DNA of 24,040 bases from an uncultured Eubacteriales bacterium. Its GTDB lineage: Bacteria > Bacillota > Clostridia > Christensenellales > UMGS416. Below the pieces are notes generated by a model. That model was given only the letters and a program-made list of their open reading frames with translations. It was not told where the DNA came from and did not search any database. Where the stretch lies: assembly GCA_900542005.1 (NCBI GenBank), contig UQLW01000040.1:1-24040 (forward strand), given 5' to 3'. Shown piece after piece: positions 7,386-14,761 of the stretch; the first letter of the stretch is position 1; the number at the start of each line of letters is the position of its first letter. The position numbers were made by a program, and so were the translations under genes.

Positions 7386-9053
7386 ATGGACCACTCGACG
7401 ACAAGACCCGGTCGATCTGCCGGCCGGCAAAGGAGAATCCGCAACGGGATCATCATCGCTGCGCTGGTTGTATTAGCCGTAATCGGCGCGATGCTCTTTT
7501 TTCAGAGAAAGGTGCGCGAGCAGTTCGCCTCGGCAGGCGACAGCGAGATCCAGAGCGCCCAGGTGACGGCGGGGAGCATCAGCGCGACCGTATCCGGAAC
7601 GGGCGCCCTGGCCAACGACGGCGTTACAGAGGTGACGGTTCCCAGCGGCGTGGAGCTGGATACCGTCTATGTAGAGGCCGGGGATCAGGTTAACGAGGGG
7701 GATCCGCTGGCCTCCGTGAATCGGGCTTCGGTCTTGTCGGCGCTGTCGCAGGCGCAGAGCCAGCTGGACGAGCTGGACAGCCAGCTGGAGGAGGCCAAAG
7801 AGGATGAGGTAGACGATAAGGTCCGGTCTGCGGCCTCCGGCAGAGTAAAGGTCCTCTATGCCGGGGAAGGGGACGACGTGGCAGCGGTGATGGTGGAAAA
7901 TGGGGCCCTGGCCCTGCTCTCCCTGGACGGATACATGGCGGTGGATGTGCCCTCCGGCAGCTATGCCCAAGGGGATGCCGTAGAGGTGAAGACCTCCGAC
8001 GGCACCGTATACAGCGGCACGGTTTCCAGGGTGGCCGGCGGCACGGCGACGGTTCTTCTGACCGATGACGGACCGGCCTATGGCGATACCGTGACGGTAG
8101 GGGATGCGGACTCCGGTACGCTGTACATCCATGAGCCCCTCAAGGTGACCGGATATGCCGGGACGGTTTCCGCGGTCAAGGTTTCGGAAAACGAAGCTGT
8201 TTCATCGTCGGAAACCCTGATGACCCTGAGCGATACGGCCGACTCGGCAAACTACGATGCGGTCCTGGCGGAACGGGCTGAAATGGAGGAGACGCTGCAG
8301 CAGCTGGTCACGCTGTATAAGGAGGGCGCGGTGCTGGCGCCCTTTGCCGGCAGGATCGAAAGCGTGGCCTATGGCGAGGAAGAGCAGGAGGCCGCCACGG
8401 GCGCTGCCGCCGCCGAAAGCGAGGAAACGCTGGTGCTTTCCCTCGACCCAAATGAGAAGATGACCGTCGCCATAAGCGTGGATGAAACCGATGTGCTGTC
8501 GCTTCAGGTAGGCCAGGAGGCGACGGTCAGCGTGGAATCCATCGGGGATGAAACCTACGCCGGGACCGTTACGGATATCGATACGACGGCATCCACCGCC
8601 GACGGCGTAACCCAATATACCGCGACGGTGACCGTGGAAAGGACCGAAGCAATGCTGGCCGGGATGACGGCCACAGCCTCCATTACGATAGAAGGTGTGG
8701 ATAACGCGCTGCTGCTTCCGGAGGACGCGGTGCGCAAGACGAGCGCTACCGCCTATGTCTATACCTCCTATGATGAAGCCTCCGGCGAGCTGGGGGACAT
8801 GGTAGAGGTCACAGTCGGACTGTCCAACGGCAGCTATATCGAGATTACAGAGGGGCTTAACGAGGGCGATACGGTCTACTACATGGAGAACGAGGAAAAC
8901 ACGTTCATGGGCAACGGGCGCTCCCCCTTTGGCGGCGGCTTTGACTTCGGCGGCAGCCGGCCAGACACGGGGAACATGCCCGGGGGGAACATGCCCGGCG
9001 GGAATGCGCCCTCCGGCGACGCGGCGCCCGGCAGCCAGGGCCAGCGCGACTAG
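7386..9053 (+). CDS. HlyD/MacA-type periplasmic-adaptor-like subunit of ABC efflux system (adaptor 1)
   Basis: The 555-residue protein has an N-terminal TM (21-39) after a basic tail. A lipoyl-like segment follows, with VYVEAGDQVNEGDPLASV at about 93-110, then a short coiled coil (113-141). A second lipoyl/barrel-like region starts with SGRVKVLYAGEGDD (about 151), and a second short hairpin sits at about 289-313. The beta-barrel comes next (VAISVDETDVLSLQVGQ), then a membrane-proximal domain, ending in a Gly/Pro-rich tail with GNMPG repeats. Such adaptors link MacB-like transporters to the extracytoplasmic space. Start ATG 7386 follows AAAGGAGG by 7 bases; in-frame ATG 7281 has no such signal. 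It heads the operon adaptor-ATPase-permease-adaptor. The two-hairpin plan differs from MacA. Confidence 0.85.
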   Translation: MDHSTTRPGRSAGRQRRIRNGIIIAALVVLAVIGAMLFFQRKVREQFASAGDSEIQSAQVTAGSISATVSGTGALANDGVTEVTVPSGVELDTVYVEAGDQVNEGDPLASVNRASVLSALSQAQSQLDELDSQLEEAKEDEVDDKVRSAASGRVKVLYAGEGDDVAAVMVENGALALLSLDGYMAVDVPSGSYAQGDAVEVKTSDGTVYSGTVSRVAGGTATVLLTDDGPAYGDTVTVGDADSGTLYIHEPLKVTGYAGTVSAVKVSENEAVSSSETLMTLSDTADSANYDAVLAERAEMEETLQQLVTLYKEGAVLAPFAGRIESVAYGEEEQEAATGAAAAESEETLVLSLDPNEKMTVAISVDETDVLSLQVGQEATVSVESIGDETYAGTVTDIDTTASTADGVTQYTATVTVERTEAMLAGMTATASITIEGVDNALLLPEDAVRKTSATAYVYTSYDEASGELGDMVEVTVGLSNGSYIEITEGLNEGDTVYYMENEENTFMGNGRSPFGGGFDFGGSRPDTGNMPGGNMPGGNAPSGDAAPGSQGQRD

Positions 9054-9067
9054 AAGGAGAGGACGCT

Positions 9068-9739
9068 ATGATTGATTTGAAAGAGATCTCCCGCATCTAT
9101 CAGATCGGCTCGGAAAAGGTCTACGCGCTGGATAAGGCCAGCGTACATATCGATCCGGGCGAGTTTGTCAGCATCATCGGCCCCTCCGGCAGCGGCAAAT
9201 CCACGCTGATGAATATCATCGGCTGCCTGGATATCGCCGATTCGGGCGTCTATTTGCTGGATGGTACGCCGATTGAGGACTATACGGAAACCGAGCTTGC
9301 CAGGATACGGAACCGGAAAATCGGCTTTGTATTCCAGAGCTTCAACCTGATCTCCAAGCTGACGGCGGCGGAGAACGTAGAGCTGCCCCTGATCTACCAG
9401 GGGGTTGGCAAGGCCGAACGGCGGGGACGTGTGGCGGCGGCCCTGGCCAGGGTGGATCTGGAAAAGCGTGCGCGTCACCTGCCGACGGAGCTTTCCGGCG
9501 GCCAGCAGCAGCGGGTAGCCATCGCCCGGGCCATTGTGACGCATCCCTCGCTGATCCTGGCCGACGAGCCCACCGGGAACCTGGATTCCAAAACCAGCCG
9601 GGAAATCATGACGCTGTTTCACGAGCTGCATGAGCAGGGCAACACGATCGTGCTCATCACCCATGACGACAGCGTCGCTCACCAGGCTTCCCGCATCGTC
9701 CACATCCACGATGGCCGGCTTTCGGAGGTGGGCGCATGA
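9068..9739 (+). CDS. ABC transporter ATP-binding protein, MacB/LolD/YknY type
   Basis: The 223-residue ATPase carries all nucleotide-binding motifs: Walker A GPSGSGKST (38-46), Q-loop Gln90, signature LSGGQQQRV (142-150), Walker B LILADEPTGNLD (162-173) and switch His199. The EPTGNLD form is typical of the MacB/LolD/FtsE clade, which powers mechanotransmission rather than classical transport. Start ATG 9068 is preceded by AAGGAGAGG. It overlaps the permease gene by 4 bases (ATGA), indicating translational coupling. Adaptor genes flank the pair, so it energises the same efflux complex. Cytoplasmic face of the membrane. Confidence 0.95.
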   Translation: MIDLKEISRIYQIGSEKVYALDKASVHIDPGEFVSIIGPSGSGKSTLMNIIGCLDIADSGVYLLDGTPIEDYTETELARIRNRKIGFVFQSFNLISKLTAAENVELPLIYQGVGKAERRGRVAAALARVDLEKRARHLPTELSGGQQQRVAIARAIVTHPSLILADEPTGNLDSKTSREIMTLFHELHEQGNTIVLITHDDSVAHQASRIVHIHDGRLSEVGA

Positions 9740-10920
9740 TACAGTCCCTGAAAATGGCCCTTAAATCGATAGCCGGCAACAAGTTCCGGGCCTTCCTCAC
9801 CATGCTGGGCATCATCATCGGCGTGATGGCCCTGGTGATCCTTGTCAGCCTGGTCAACGGCGCGACAGGCACGGTGACCGATACCATCTCCAGCCTGGGG
9901 AGCAACCTGCTTACCGTAACCGTATCCGATGACAAGGGAGCGCCGGTAACCCTGGACACCCTGGACGAATGGATGCAGCAGGATGGGATCGGCCTGATCG
10001 CCCCCTCCGGGCAGACGAGCATCACAGGCAAGTATGGCGCCCAAAGCGGCACCATCCAGGTATACGGTACAACGCCGGCCTATGAATCCATCAATGGGCT
10101 GTCGCTTCTGCTGGGCAGGTTTATCAAGTCCTCCGATGTCGACAACCATACCAACATCTGCATCATCAATGAGACAACGGCGGAGGAGCTGATCGGCTAC
10201 ACAGACTGCCTGGGCGAGGAGATCTCGCTCAACGGCACAAAGTTCACGGTGGTCGGCCTCCTGGAGGATGACGACCAGTCCCTGACCGCGGCCTTTGGAA
10301 GCGGCTCGATGGTGGCCTATATTCCCTATACCACCCTGCTGCGGCTCTCGGCCAGCGTTTCTTCCGATATTACGAGCTTTACCGTCAGCGCTGAACAGGA
10401 TATGGCGACAGCCGAGGCGGCGATGACGGCGCTGCTGCTTGAACGCTTTGAGGCCGACGAGGATGCCTTTTCCCTTTCATCCCTGGACGCGCTGGAGGAC
10501 ACGATGAGCAGCGTCACCTCGATCCTGACCATCTTGCTGGGCGGCATCGCCGCCATATCGCTGATTGTCGGCGGTATCGGCATCATGAACATCATGCTGG
10601 TGACGGTGACCGAGCGTACCCGGGAGATCGGCATCCGCAAGGCCATCGGCGCAGGCCGGGGCGTAATCCTGCAGCAGTTCCTGCTGGAGTCCGTGGTGCT
10701 TTGCATGCTGGGCTGCGCGGTCGGCGTTTTCCTGTCCTGGATCGTCCTGCGCGTCATCTCCGTGGTGGTATCAAGCCTGAGCATGTCCTTCAGCCTGGAG
10801 TGGAACGTGGTTTGGATCGCAGTGGGCTTCTGCTTTTTCATTGGCGTCGTGTTCGGCCTGTATCCGGCCAACAAGGCGGCGAAAATGGCGCCCATCGACG
10901 CGCTGCACTACGGCGGCTGA
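9736..10920 (+). CDS. MacB-like ABC transporter permease (FtsX/MacB_PCD)
   Basis: The 394-residue permease has the four-TM MacB/FtsX topology. TM1 is at about 20-41. A large extracytoplasmic MacB_PCD-like domain follows (about 45-255), then three C-terminal helices at about 258-285, 314-342 and 357-378. The cytoplasmic coupling motif TERTREIGIRKAIGA after TM2 and the terminal YPANKAAKMAPIDAL are family hallmarks. MacB-type pumps expel macrolides, antimicrobial peptides or signal peptides from the outer leaflet. Its start overlaps the ATPase stop, and the second adaptor begins 14 bases after its stop. Substrate not determinable from sequence. Confidence 0.93.
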   Translation: MIQSLKMALKSIAGNKFRAFLTMLGIIIGVMALVILVSLVNGATGTVTDTISSLGSNLLTVTVSDDKGAPVTLDTLDEWMQQDGIGLIAPSGQTSITGKYGAQSGTIQVYGTTPAYESINGLSLLLGRFIKSSDVDNHTNICIINETTAEELIGYTDCLGEEISLNGTKFTVVGLLEDDDQSLTAAFGSGSMVAYIPYTTLLRLSASVSSDITSFTVSAEQDMATAEAAMTALLLERFEADEDAFSLSSLDALEDTMSSVTSILTILLGGIAAISLIVGGIGIMNIMLVTVTERTREIGIRKAIGAGRGVILQQFLLESVVLCMLGCAVGVFLSWIVLRVISVVVSSLSMSFSLEWNVVWIAVGFCFFIGVVFGLYPANKAAKMAPIDALHYGG

Positions 10921-10934
10921 GAAAGGGGGATATC

Positions 10935-13577
10935 ATGAAAAAAACAACGGCACAGCCCGGCTCCCGCGCCGGGCGGAAAAGGGGCCTTGTCTATATTGTG
11001 CTCATGGTTCTTTTTACCCTGATCCTTGCCGGAGATCTGGTCAACCTGGCCCTGTCCCCGGCTGGAGGGGACGCGGCCTTCGGTGCTTCCGTCCCGGGCG
11101 GTACGCCCTTTGAGGACGGCATGGGCGGCCAAGGGCCCGGGCGGGGCTCCATGCCGGCGGAGGGCGAGGAGGCAGCGCCCCGCGGCGAAGCTCCGGCGGA
11201 AGCGGACGGCGCCGCGCCGGCCGGCAGGGAGCTGGGCGGAGCGCAAAGCACGCCGGCCGCGGCCCTGGCGAACGCGGCAAGGCGGGCCTGGCTTCCCATA
11301 CTGGCGGTTTGTGTGGCCGGCGATGGGGTTTGCCTGTTCCTGCTGCTGCGCCTGCGGAGGAAAAAGGGCGATACGCAGCAGGCGGACGCGGCGCCGGCCC
11401 AGGAGGAGGGCAAGCGCAAGAGCGGCAAGGGAGCCTGGGTGCTGCCGGCCTGCCTTGTCCTGGCAGTTGCCGTGGTGGTGGCGATGCTGCCCTCGGGTAC
11501 GACCAGCGCCAATTCGATGACGGTCCATGAAACAGTCGTGGCCGAGACCGCCGAGGTAGGTGATCTATCGGCGGGGATTTCAGGGGCCGGTACGCTGGAA
11601 GATGAGGAAGCCGTCACGGTCCAGGTGCCGGAGGTCATCACGGTCAGCGCCTATTATGTGGACAACGGAGCGCAGGTAGAGGCCGGCGACCCCCTGGCTG
11701 CGGTGGATCAGACCTCCGTCGCCGCGGCCATCGCGGAGCTTCAGTCGGTGCTGGAGGAGCTGGACGCGGCCCTGGAGGAGGAAGCAGGAGCTTCGGCGGA
11801 TGATACGATTTCCGCTTCGGCGGCAGGCCGGGTAAAGGCCGTCTATGCCGGGGCGGGGGATGATGTCCTGGATGTGATGTCCGGCGAAGGCGCCTTAATG
11901 CTGCTGTCGCTGGACGGCCTGATGGCGGTGGATATCGACGATAACGGCGCCATGGCGATGGGCGATGCGGTGCAGGTGCTGCGGCCCGATGGAACGACGG
12001 TAGCAGGCCGCGTCACGCAGGTTGTGGACGGCGTGGCTACCGTTACGGTAACGGATGAAGGGACGGCCTACGGCGAGCATGTCAGCGTATCCGACGGGCA
12101 GGGGACGGCGCTGGGCGAGGGCGAGCTGTATATCCACAGCGAGCTGAAGGTGACGGGCTATTACGGCACGGTGGAGGATACCGCCGTATCGGTGGAGGAT
12201 ACGGTGGAGCAGGGGGAAACGCTCTTTACGCTGCGCGATACCGGCCATACCCCGACATATGAGGCGCTGCTTGCCCGCAGGCATGAGCTGGAGGCGCAGA
12301 TGGACGATCTGTTCCAGCTGTATGAGGAGGGTGTCCTCTATGCGGAGTCAGCCGGCCTTATCACAGGCGTGCCGGAGGATGCGCCCATGGCGGACGCAGC
12401 CCTGGCCTCGGGCGCAGAGGGCGTTGGCCTGGGCACCGCGCTTTATTCCAGCGTCACCGAGCTGAAAAGGCTGATGAGCACCCTGCCCGGCACGGAGGGC
12501 GGGAACCTGGACACCTACGTTGCGGCGGTTCAGTCCCTCACGGCGGATCAGGCCGAGCTGGCCATATCATCATCGCCGGTCACGGTTCCAGACCTGACGG
12601 ATCTTTCTTCGCTTGCCGGTGTAGAAATGACAGGGAGCCTTAGCTATCTGCATGCGGATGGGACGCCCCTCTACTGCTACCGGGACGGGCAATGGACAGC
12701 CATGACCCTATCGGAGCTGCAGGCAGGCGACCGCCTGATCCTTGCCTATGCGGCGGGTGGGGATCCGGCGGCGGATACGCCGGTATGGATCGTATGCGAC
12801 CCGGCGGAGGAGGATACGCCTGAGGAGCCGACGGAGCCTACCACGCCTGCAGAGCCTACCACGCCGGCGGAACCCACTACGCCAGCGGAACCCGATGCGC
12901 CGCAAGAGCCGGAAGGGACGGATGGCGTGCAGGCGCCTGCGCAGCCTTCGGTCAGCCAGCAGCGGCCGACAATGGCGCAGAACGCCGCCTATGCCGGAGA
13001 GGCAGGCAGCCTTGACGGGCAGACGCAGCAAGAGGAGCCGCTATATGCGCAATACAGCGTAAGCCAGCAGCAGGTTTTATCCATCATCCCGCAGGAGACG
13101 GCCTATGTGACCATCAGCGTTGACGAGCTCGATATTCTGGACCTGGAGGAAGGACAGACGGCGGAGGTCACACTGGACGCCATACAAGGGCAATCCTTCA
13201 CCGGAACCGTCCTGAAGATCGGTACGACCGGCGCTAATGAAGGCGGCAATACCAAATTCAGCGTGCAGATATCGCTGCCCAGGACCGAGCAGATGCTGGC
13301 TGGGATGAATGCCTCGGTTACGGTCTCTACGGCGGCGAGCGGCGAGGTGGTGGCTATCCCGGCAGCCGCCCTGGTGGAGGACGCCGGAAGGACCTATGTA
13401 TACACCACCTATGATGAAAAGACGGACAGCCTGGGCGGCCTGACGGAAGTGGAGACCGGCCTCTCCGACGGAGAGCGCGTGGAAATCCGGTCGGGCCTGC
13501 AGGAAGGGGATGCCTATTACTACCGCTATGCGGACACCGTGACCTATCACTTCCTTCCGGGCGCGGCGGGCCGGTAG
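10935..13577 (+). CDS. Enlarged second adaptor with three-TM N-terminal domain (adaptor 2)
   Basis: This 880-residue protein is a paralogue of adaptor 1. Shared blocks include AGRVKAVYAGAGDDV, MLLSLDGLMAVDI, ELYIHSELKVTGYYGTV, TISVDELDILDLEEGQ, RTEQMLAGMNA and TYVYTTYDE. It differs in two ways. First, residues 1-195 add three TM segments (about 17-40, 118-138, 166-187) separated by Gly/Ala/Pro-rich linkers. Second, about 230 residues (roughly 480-715) are inserted before the beta-barrel. This insert includes a segment with SLSYLHADGTPLYCYRDGQW and a Pro-rich stalk of EPTTPA repeats. Three TMs still put the C-terminus outside. Start ATG 10935 follows GAAAGGGGG; the open frame runs upstream inside the permease gene without a start signal. 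A wholly redundant role is unlikely; it may replace or scaffold adaptor 1. Confidence 0.82.
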   Translation: MKKTTAQPGSRAGRKRGLVYIVLMVLFTLILAGDLVNLALSPAGGDAAFGASVPGGTPFEDGMGGQGPGRGSMPAEGEEAAPRGEAPAEADGAAPAGRELGGAQSTPAAALANAARRAWLPILAVCVAGDGVCLFLLLRLRRKKGDTQQADAAPAQEEGKRKSGKGAWVLPACLVLAVAVVVAMLPSGTTSANSMTVHETVVAETAEVGDLSAGISGAGTLEDEEAVTVQVPEVITVSAYYVDNGAQVEAGDPLAAVDQTSVAAAIAELQSVLEELDAALEEEAGASADDTISASAAGRVKAVYAGAGDDVLDVMSGEGALMLLSLDGLMAVDIDDNGAMAMGDAVQVLRPDGTTVAGRVTQVVDGVATVTVTDEGTAYGEHVSVSDGQGTALGEGELYIHSELKVTGYYGTVEDTAVSVEDTVEQGETLFTLRDTGHTPTYEALLARRHELEAQMDDLFQLYEEGVLYAESAGLITGVPEDAPMADAALASGAEGVGLGTALYSSVTELKRLMSTLPGTEGGNLDTYVAAVQSLTADQAELAISSSPVTVPDLTDLSSLAGVEMTGSLSYLHADGTPLYCYRDGQWTAMTLSELQAGDRLILAYAAGGDPAADTPVWIVCDPAEEDTPEEPTEPTTPAEPTTPAEPTTPAEPDAPQEPEGTDGVQAPAQPSVSQQRPTMAQNAAYAGEAGSLDGQTQQEEPLYAQYSVSQQQVLSIIPQETAYVTISVDELDILDLEEGQTAEVTLDAIQGQSFTGTVLKIGTTGANEGGNTKFSVQISLPRTEQMLAGMNASVTVSTAASGEVVAIPAAALVEDAGRTYVYTTYDEKTDSLGGLTEVETGLSDGERVEIRSGLQEGDAYYYRYADTVTYHFLPGAAGR
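12834..12893 (+). repeat. 18-bp tandem repeat encoding EPTTPA
   Basis: Three full 18-bp units (GAG CCT ACC ACG CCT GCA and variants) plus a partial fourth. The units differ mainly at third codon positions, so the repeat is kept at protein level. It encodes a rigid Pro-rich stalk in adaptor 2. Confidence 0.85.
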
Positions 13578-13783
13578 CCCATGGGGGATGGCGGGCTGCT
13601 GCCGGGTGACGCAGATGGCCGCGATTGGCGCCGGCGTGCCGTCCGCGGCAGCCTGAAACGGCGGCTCCGCGTCTGGCCGGGGCCTTTCTCAGGAGGGAAA
13701 CGGCCCGCTTACAAATAATTTACATCCGCTCGTTTATTTCAAAAGTATGACGGGTATTCACAATCATGTAATAAACAAAATAA
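13578..13783. other. Non-coding spacer after the ABC operon
   Basis: No gene is seen. Two GC-rich hairpins lie on the + strand: CGCGG-c-AGCC pairing with GGCT-CCGCG (13645-13672), and GGGCC with GGCCC (13680-13706). Neither has a T-run, so they are weak or factor-dependent ends of the ABC transcript. The sequence turns AT-rich from 13708. Confidence 0.4.
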
Positions 13784-13828
13784 AAAGCCGGCGCTGTGGG
13801 GAGCGAAGCTCCCTGCCGCGCCGGCTTT
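13782..13828 (-). terminator. Second leftward terminator downstream of tRNA-Leu
   Basis: Stem 13784-13794 pairs with 13818-13828 (AAAGCCGGCGC/GCGCCGGCTTT). An inner hairpin GGGAGC-GAA-GCTCCC lies at 13799-13813. On the minus strand the stem is followed by TTTTTATTTTG. On the + strand only three T follow, so it mainly stops leftward transcription. Confidence 0.65.
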
Positions 13829-13875
13829 GCCGATCAGAAGGGGAAGACACCGGCAGGATACCGGGGAAAACGCCG

Positions 13876-13908
13876 AAAAAAGCCCTTTTCGTAGCACGAA
13901 AAGGGCTT
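13876..13908 (-). terminator. Intrinsic terminator of tRNA-Leu
   Basis: A 13-bp stem (13879-13891 with 13897-13909) has a 5-base loop. It begins directly after the tRNA CCA end and is followed by TTTTTT on the minus strand. Confidence 0.88.
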
Positions 13909-13995
13909 TGGTGCCGGCGATCGGGGTCGAACCGATACGGTATCACTACCACGGGATTTTGAGTCCCGCACGTCTGCCAATTCCATCACGCCGGC
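13909..13995 (-). tRNA. tRNA-Leu (anticodon CAA)
   Basis: An 87-base class II tRNA with an encoded CCA. The acceptor stem is GCCGGCG (13989-13995) with CGCCGGC (13913-13919). The anticodon stem CGGGA/TCCCG holds the loop CTCAAAA, giving anticodon CAA. The long variable arm contains GGTA-gtga-TACC. The T-arm is ATCGG-TTCGACC-CCGAT. It decodes UUG and has its own promoter and terminator. Confidence 0.97.
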
Positions 13996-14032
13996 CTAAA
14001 ATAGGCCTTCGCATCCCTGCGAACCGTAACTA

Positions 14033-14061
14033 ATGATACCAAAAAGTTTACGGGAATGCAA
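14033..14061 (-). promoter_or_regulatory. Sigma-A promoter of tRNA-Leu
   Basis: Leftward -35 TTGCAT (14056-14061), 17-bp spacer, -10 TATCAT (14033-14038). This leaves a 5' leader of about 30 bases before the mature tRNA. Confidence 0.65.
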
Positions 14062-14081
14062 CAACATCACATAAATTTAAT

Positions 14082-14110
14082 TTGTTTTCTGAGCGGGTAA
14101 CCGCTAGAAT
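14082..14110 (+). promoter_or_regulatory. Promoter of the ECF sigma operon
   Basis: -35 TTGTTT (14082-14087), 17-bp spacer, -10 TAGAAT (14105-14110): a housekeeping-type promoter. The spacer holds the inverted repeat AGCGG-gtaa-CCGCT (14092-14105), a possible repressor site. I see no convincing ECF-type (AAC/CGT) promoter that would show autoregulation. Confidence 0.6.
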
Positions 14111-14162
14111 AAAAGCGATGAAAAGATCATCCGGCGAAAGAGCTTGAAAGGAGGCGCGCAGC

Positions 14163-14735
14163 TTGAGCGTACAGCGGCAAAAGGACATGCGCATTGCGCA
14201 GGCGCAGCAGGGCGACCTGGCCGCCTTTGAAGAGCTGGTGCGGGAGCATGAGCGAAAGATCTATAACCTCTGCTTCAGCACCATGGGCAGCGCCGAGGAC
14301 GCGGCAGATATGGCCCAGGAAACGCTGCTGAAGGCATGGCGGGCGCTGCAGCGCTTCGACGGGCGCTCCAGCCTGGGCACCTGGCTGTACCGCATTGCGG
14401 TCAATACCTGCCTGGACGAGCTGCGGCGGCGGAAGAACCGCACGACGGTATCCATCCAGAACCTGGCGGAAAAAGGATGGGAGCCGGAGGACGACGGCGG
14501 CGACTTTGTCGAGCGCAGCATCCAGCGGGAGGAGGTGCGCCAGGCGCTGCGGGAGCTGCCTGACGACTATCGGACTGTGTTGATCCTGCGAGATATTCAG
14601 GGCTTCTCCTATGATGAGATCGCGGATATCCTTTCGTGCCCGGTGGGAACGGTACGCTCCAGGCTGAACCGCGCGCGGGGAAATATGGTGAAAAAACTTA
14701 CGGGAGGGGAACAAAAGAAACGGCGCTCCGTCTAA
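14163..14735 (+). CDS. ECF RNA polymerase sigma factor (RpoE/SigW-like)
   Basis: The 190-residue protein is of typical ECF size. Region 2 spans about 22-90 (FEELVREHERKIYNLCF, then DMAQETLLKAW and the promoter-melting/-10 helix GTWLYRIAVNTCLDELRRRK). Region 4 spans about 122-173 (ALRELPDDYRTVLILRDIQGFSYDEIADIL-type helices, then GTVRSRLNRAR for the -35 element). The start is TTG 14163, placed by AAAGGAGG 8 bases upstream; no ATG fits. The next gene encodes its probable zinc-finger anti-sigma partner 26 bases downstream. Stimulus unknown, probably envelope stress. Confidence 0.95.
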   Translation: MSVQRQKDMRIAQAQQGDLAAFEELVREHERKIYNLCFSTMGSAEDAADMAQETLLKAWRALQRFDGRSSLGTWLYRIAVNTCLDELRRRKNRTTVSIQNLAEKGWEPEDDGGDFVERSIQREEVRQALRELPDDYRTVLILRDIQGFSYDEIADILSCPVGTVRSRLNRARGNMVKKLTGGEQKKRRSV

Positions 14736-14761
14736 AAAGGCAGAAGAGGGAGGGCTGGAAC

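Noticed and set aside
10701..10934. 78-residue N-terminal extension of adaptor 2
   Set aside because: It lies wholly inside the permease gene in another frame. The RBS at 10922 and ATG 10935, followed by a normal membrane start, fit better.
12834..12893. Possible CRISPR or intergenic repeat
   Set aside because: Units are in frame, differ at wobble positions and encode EPTTPA inside a long gene; there are no spacers.
13784..13828. Mobile-element end or REP-like palindrome
   Set aside because: The T-rich tail on the minus strand right after a tRNA gene is better explained as a tandem terminator; no second copy was seen.
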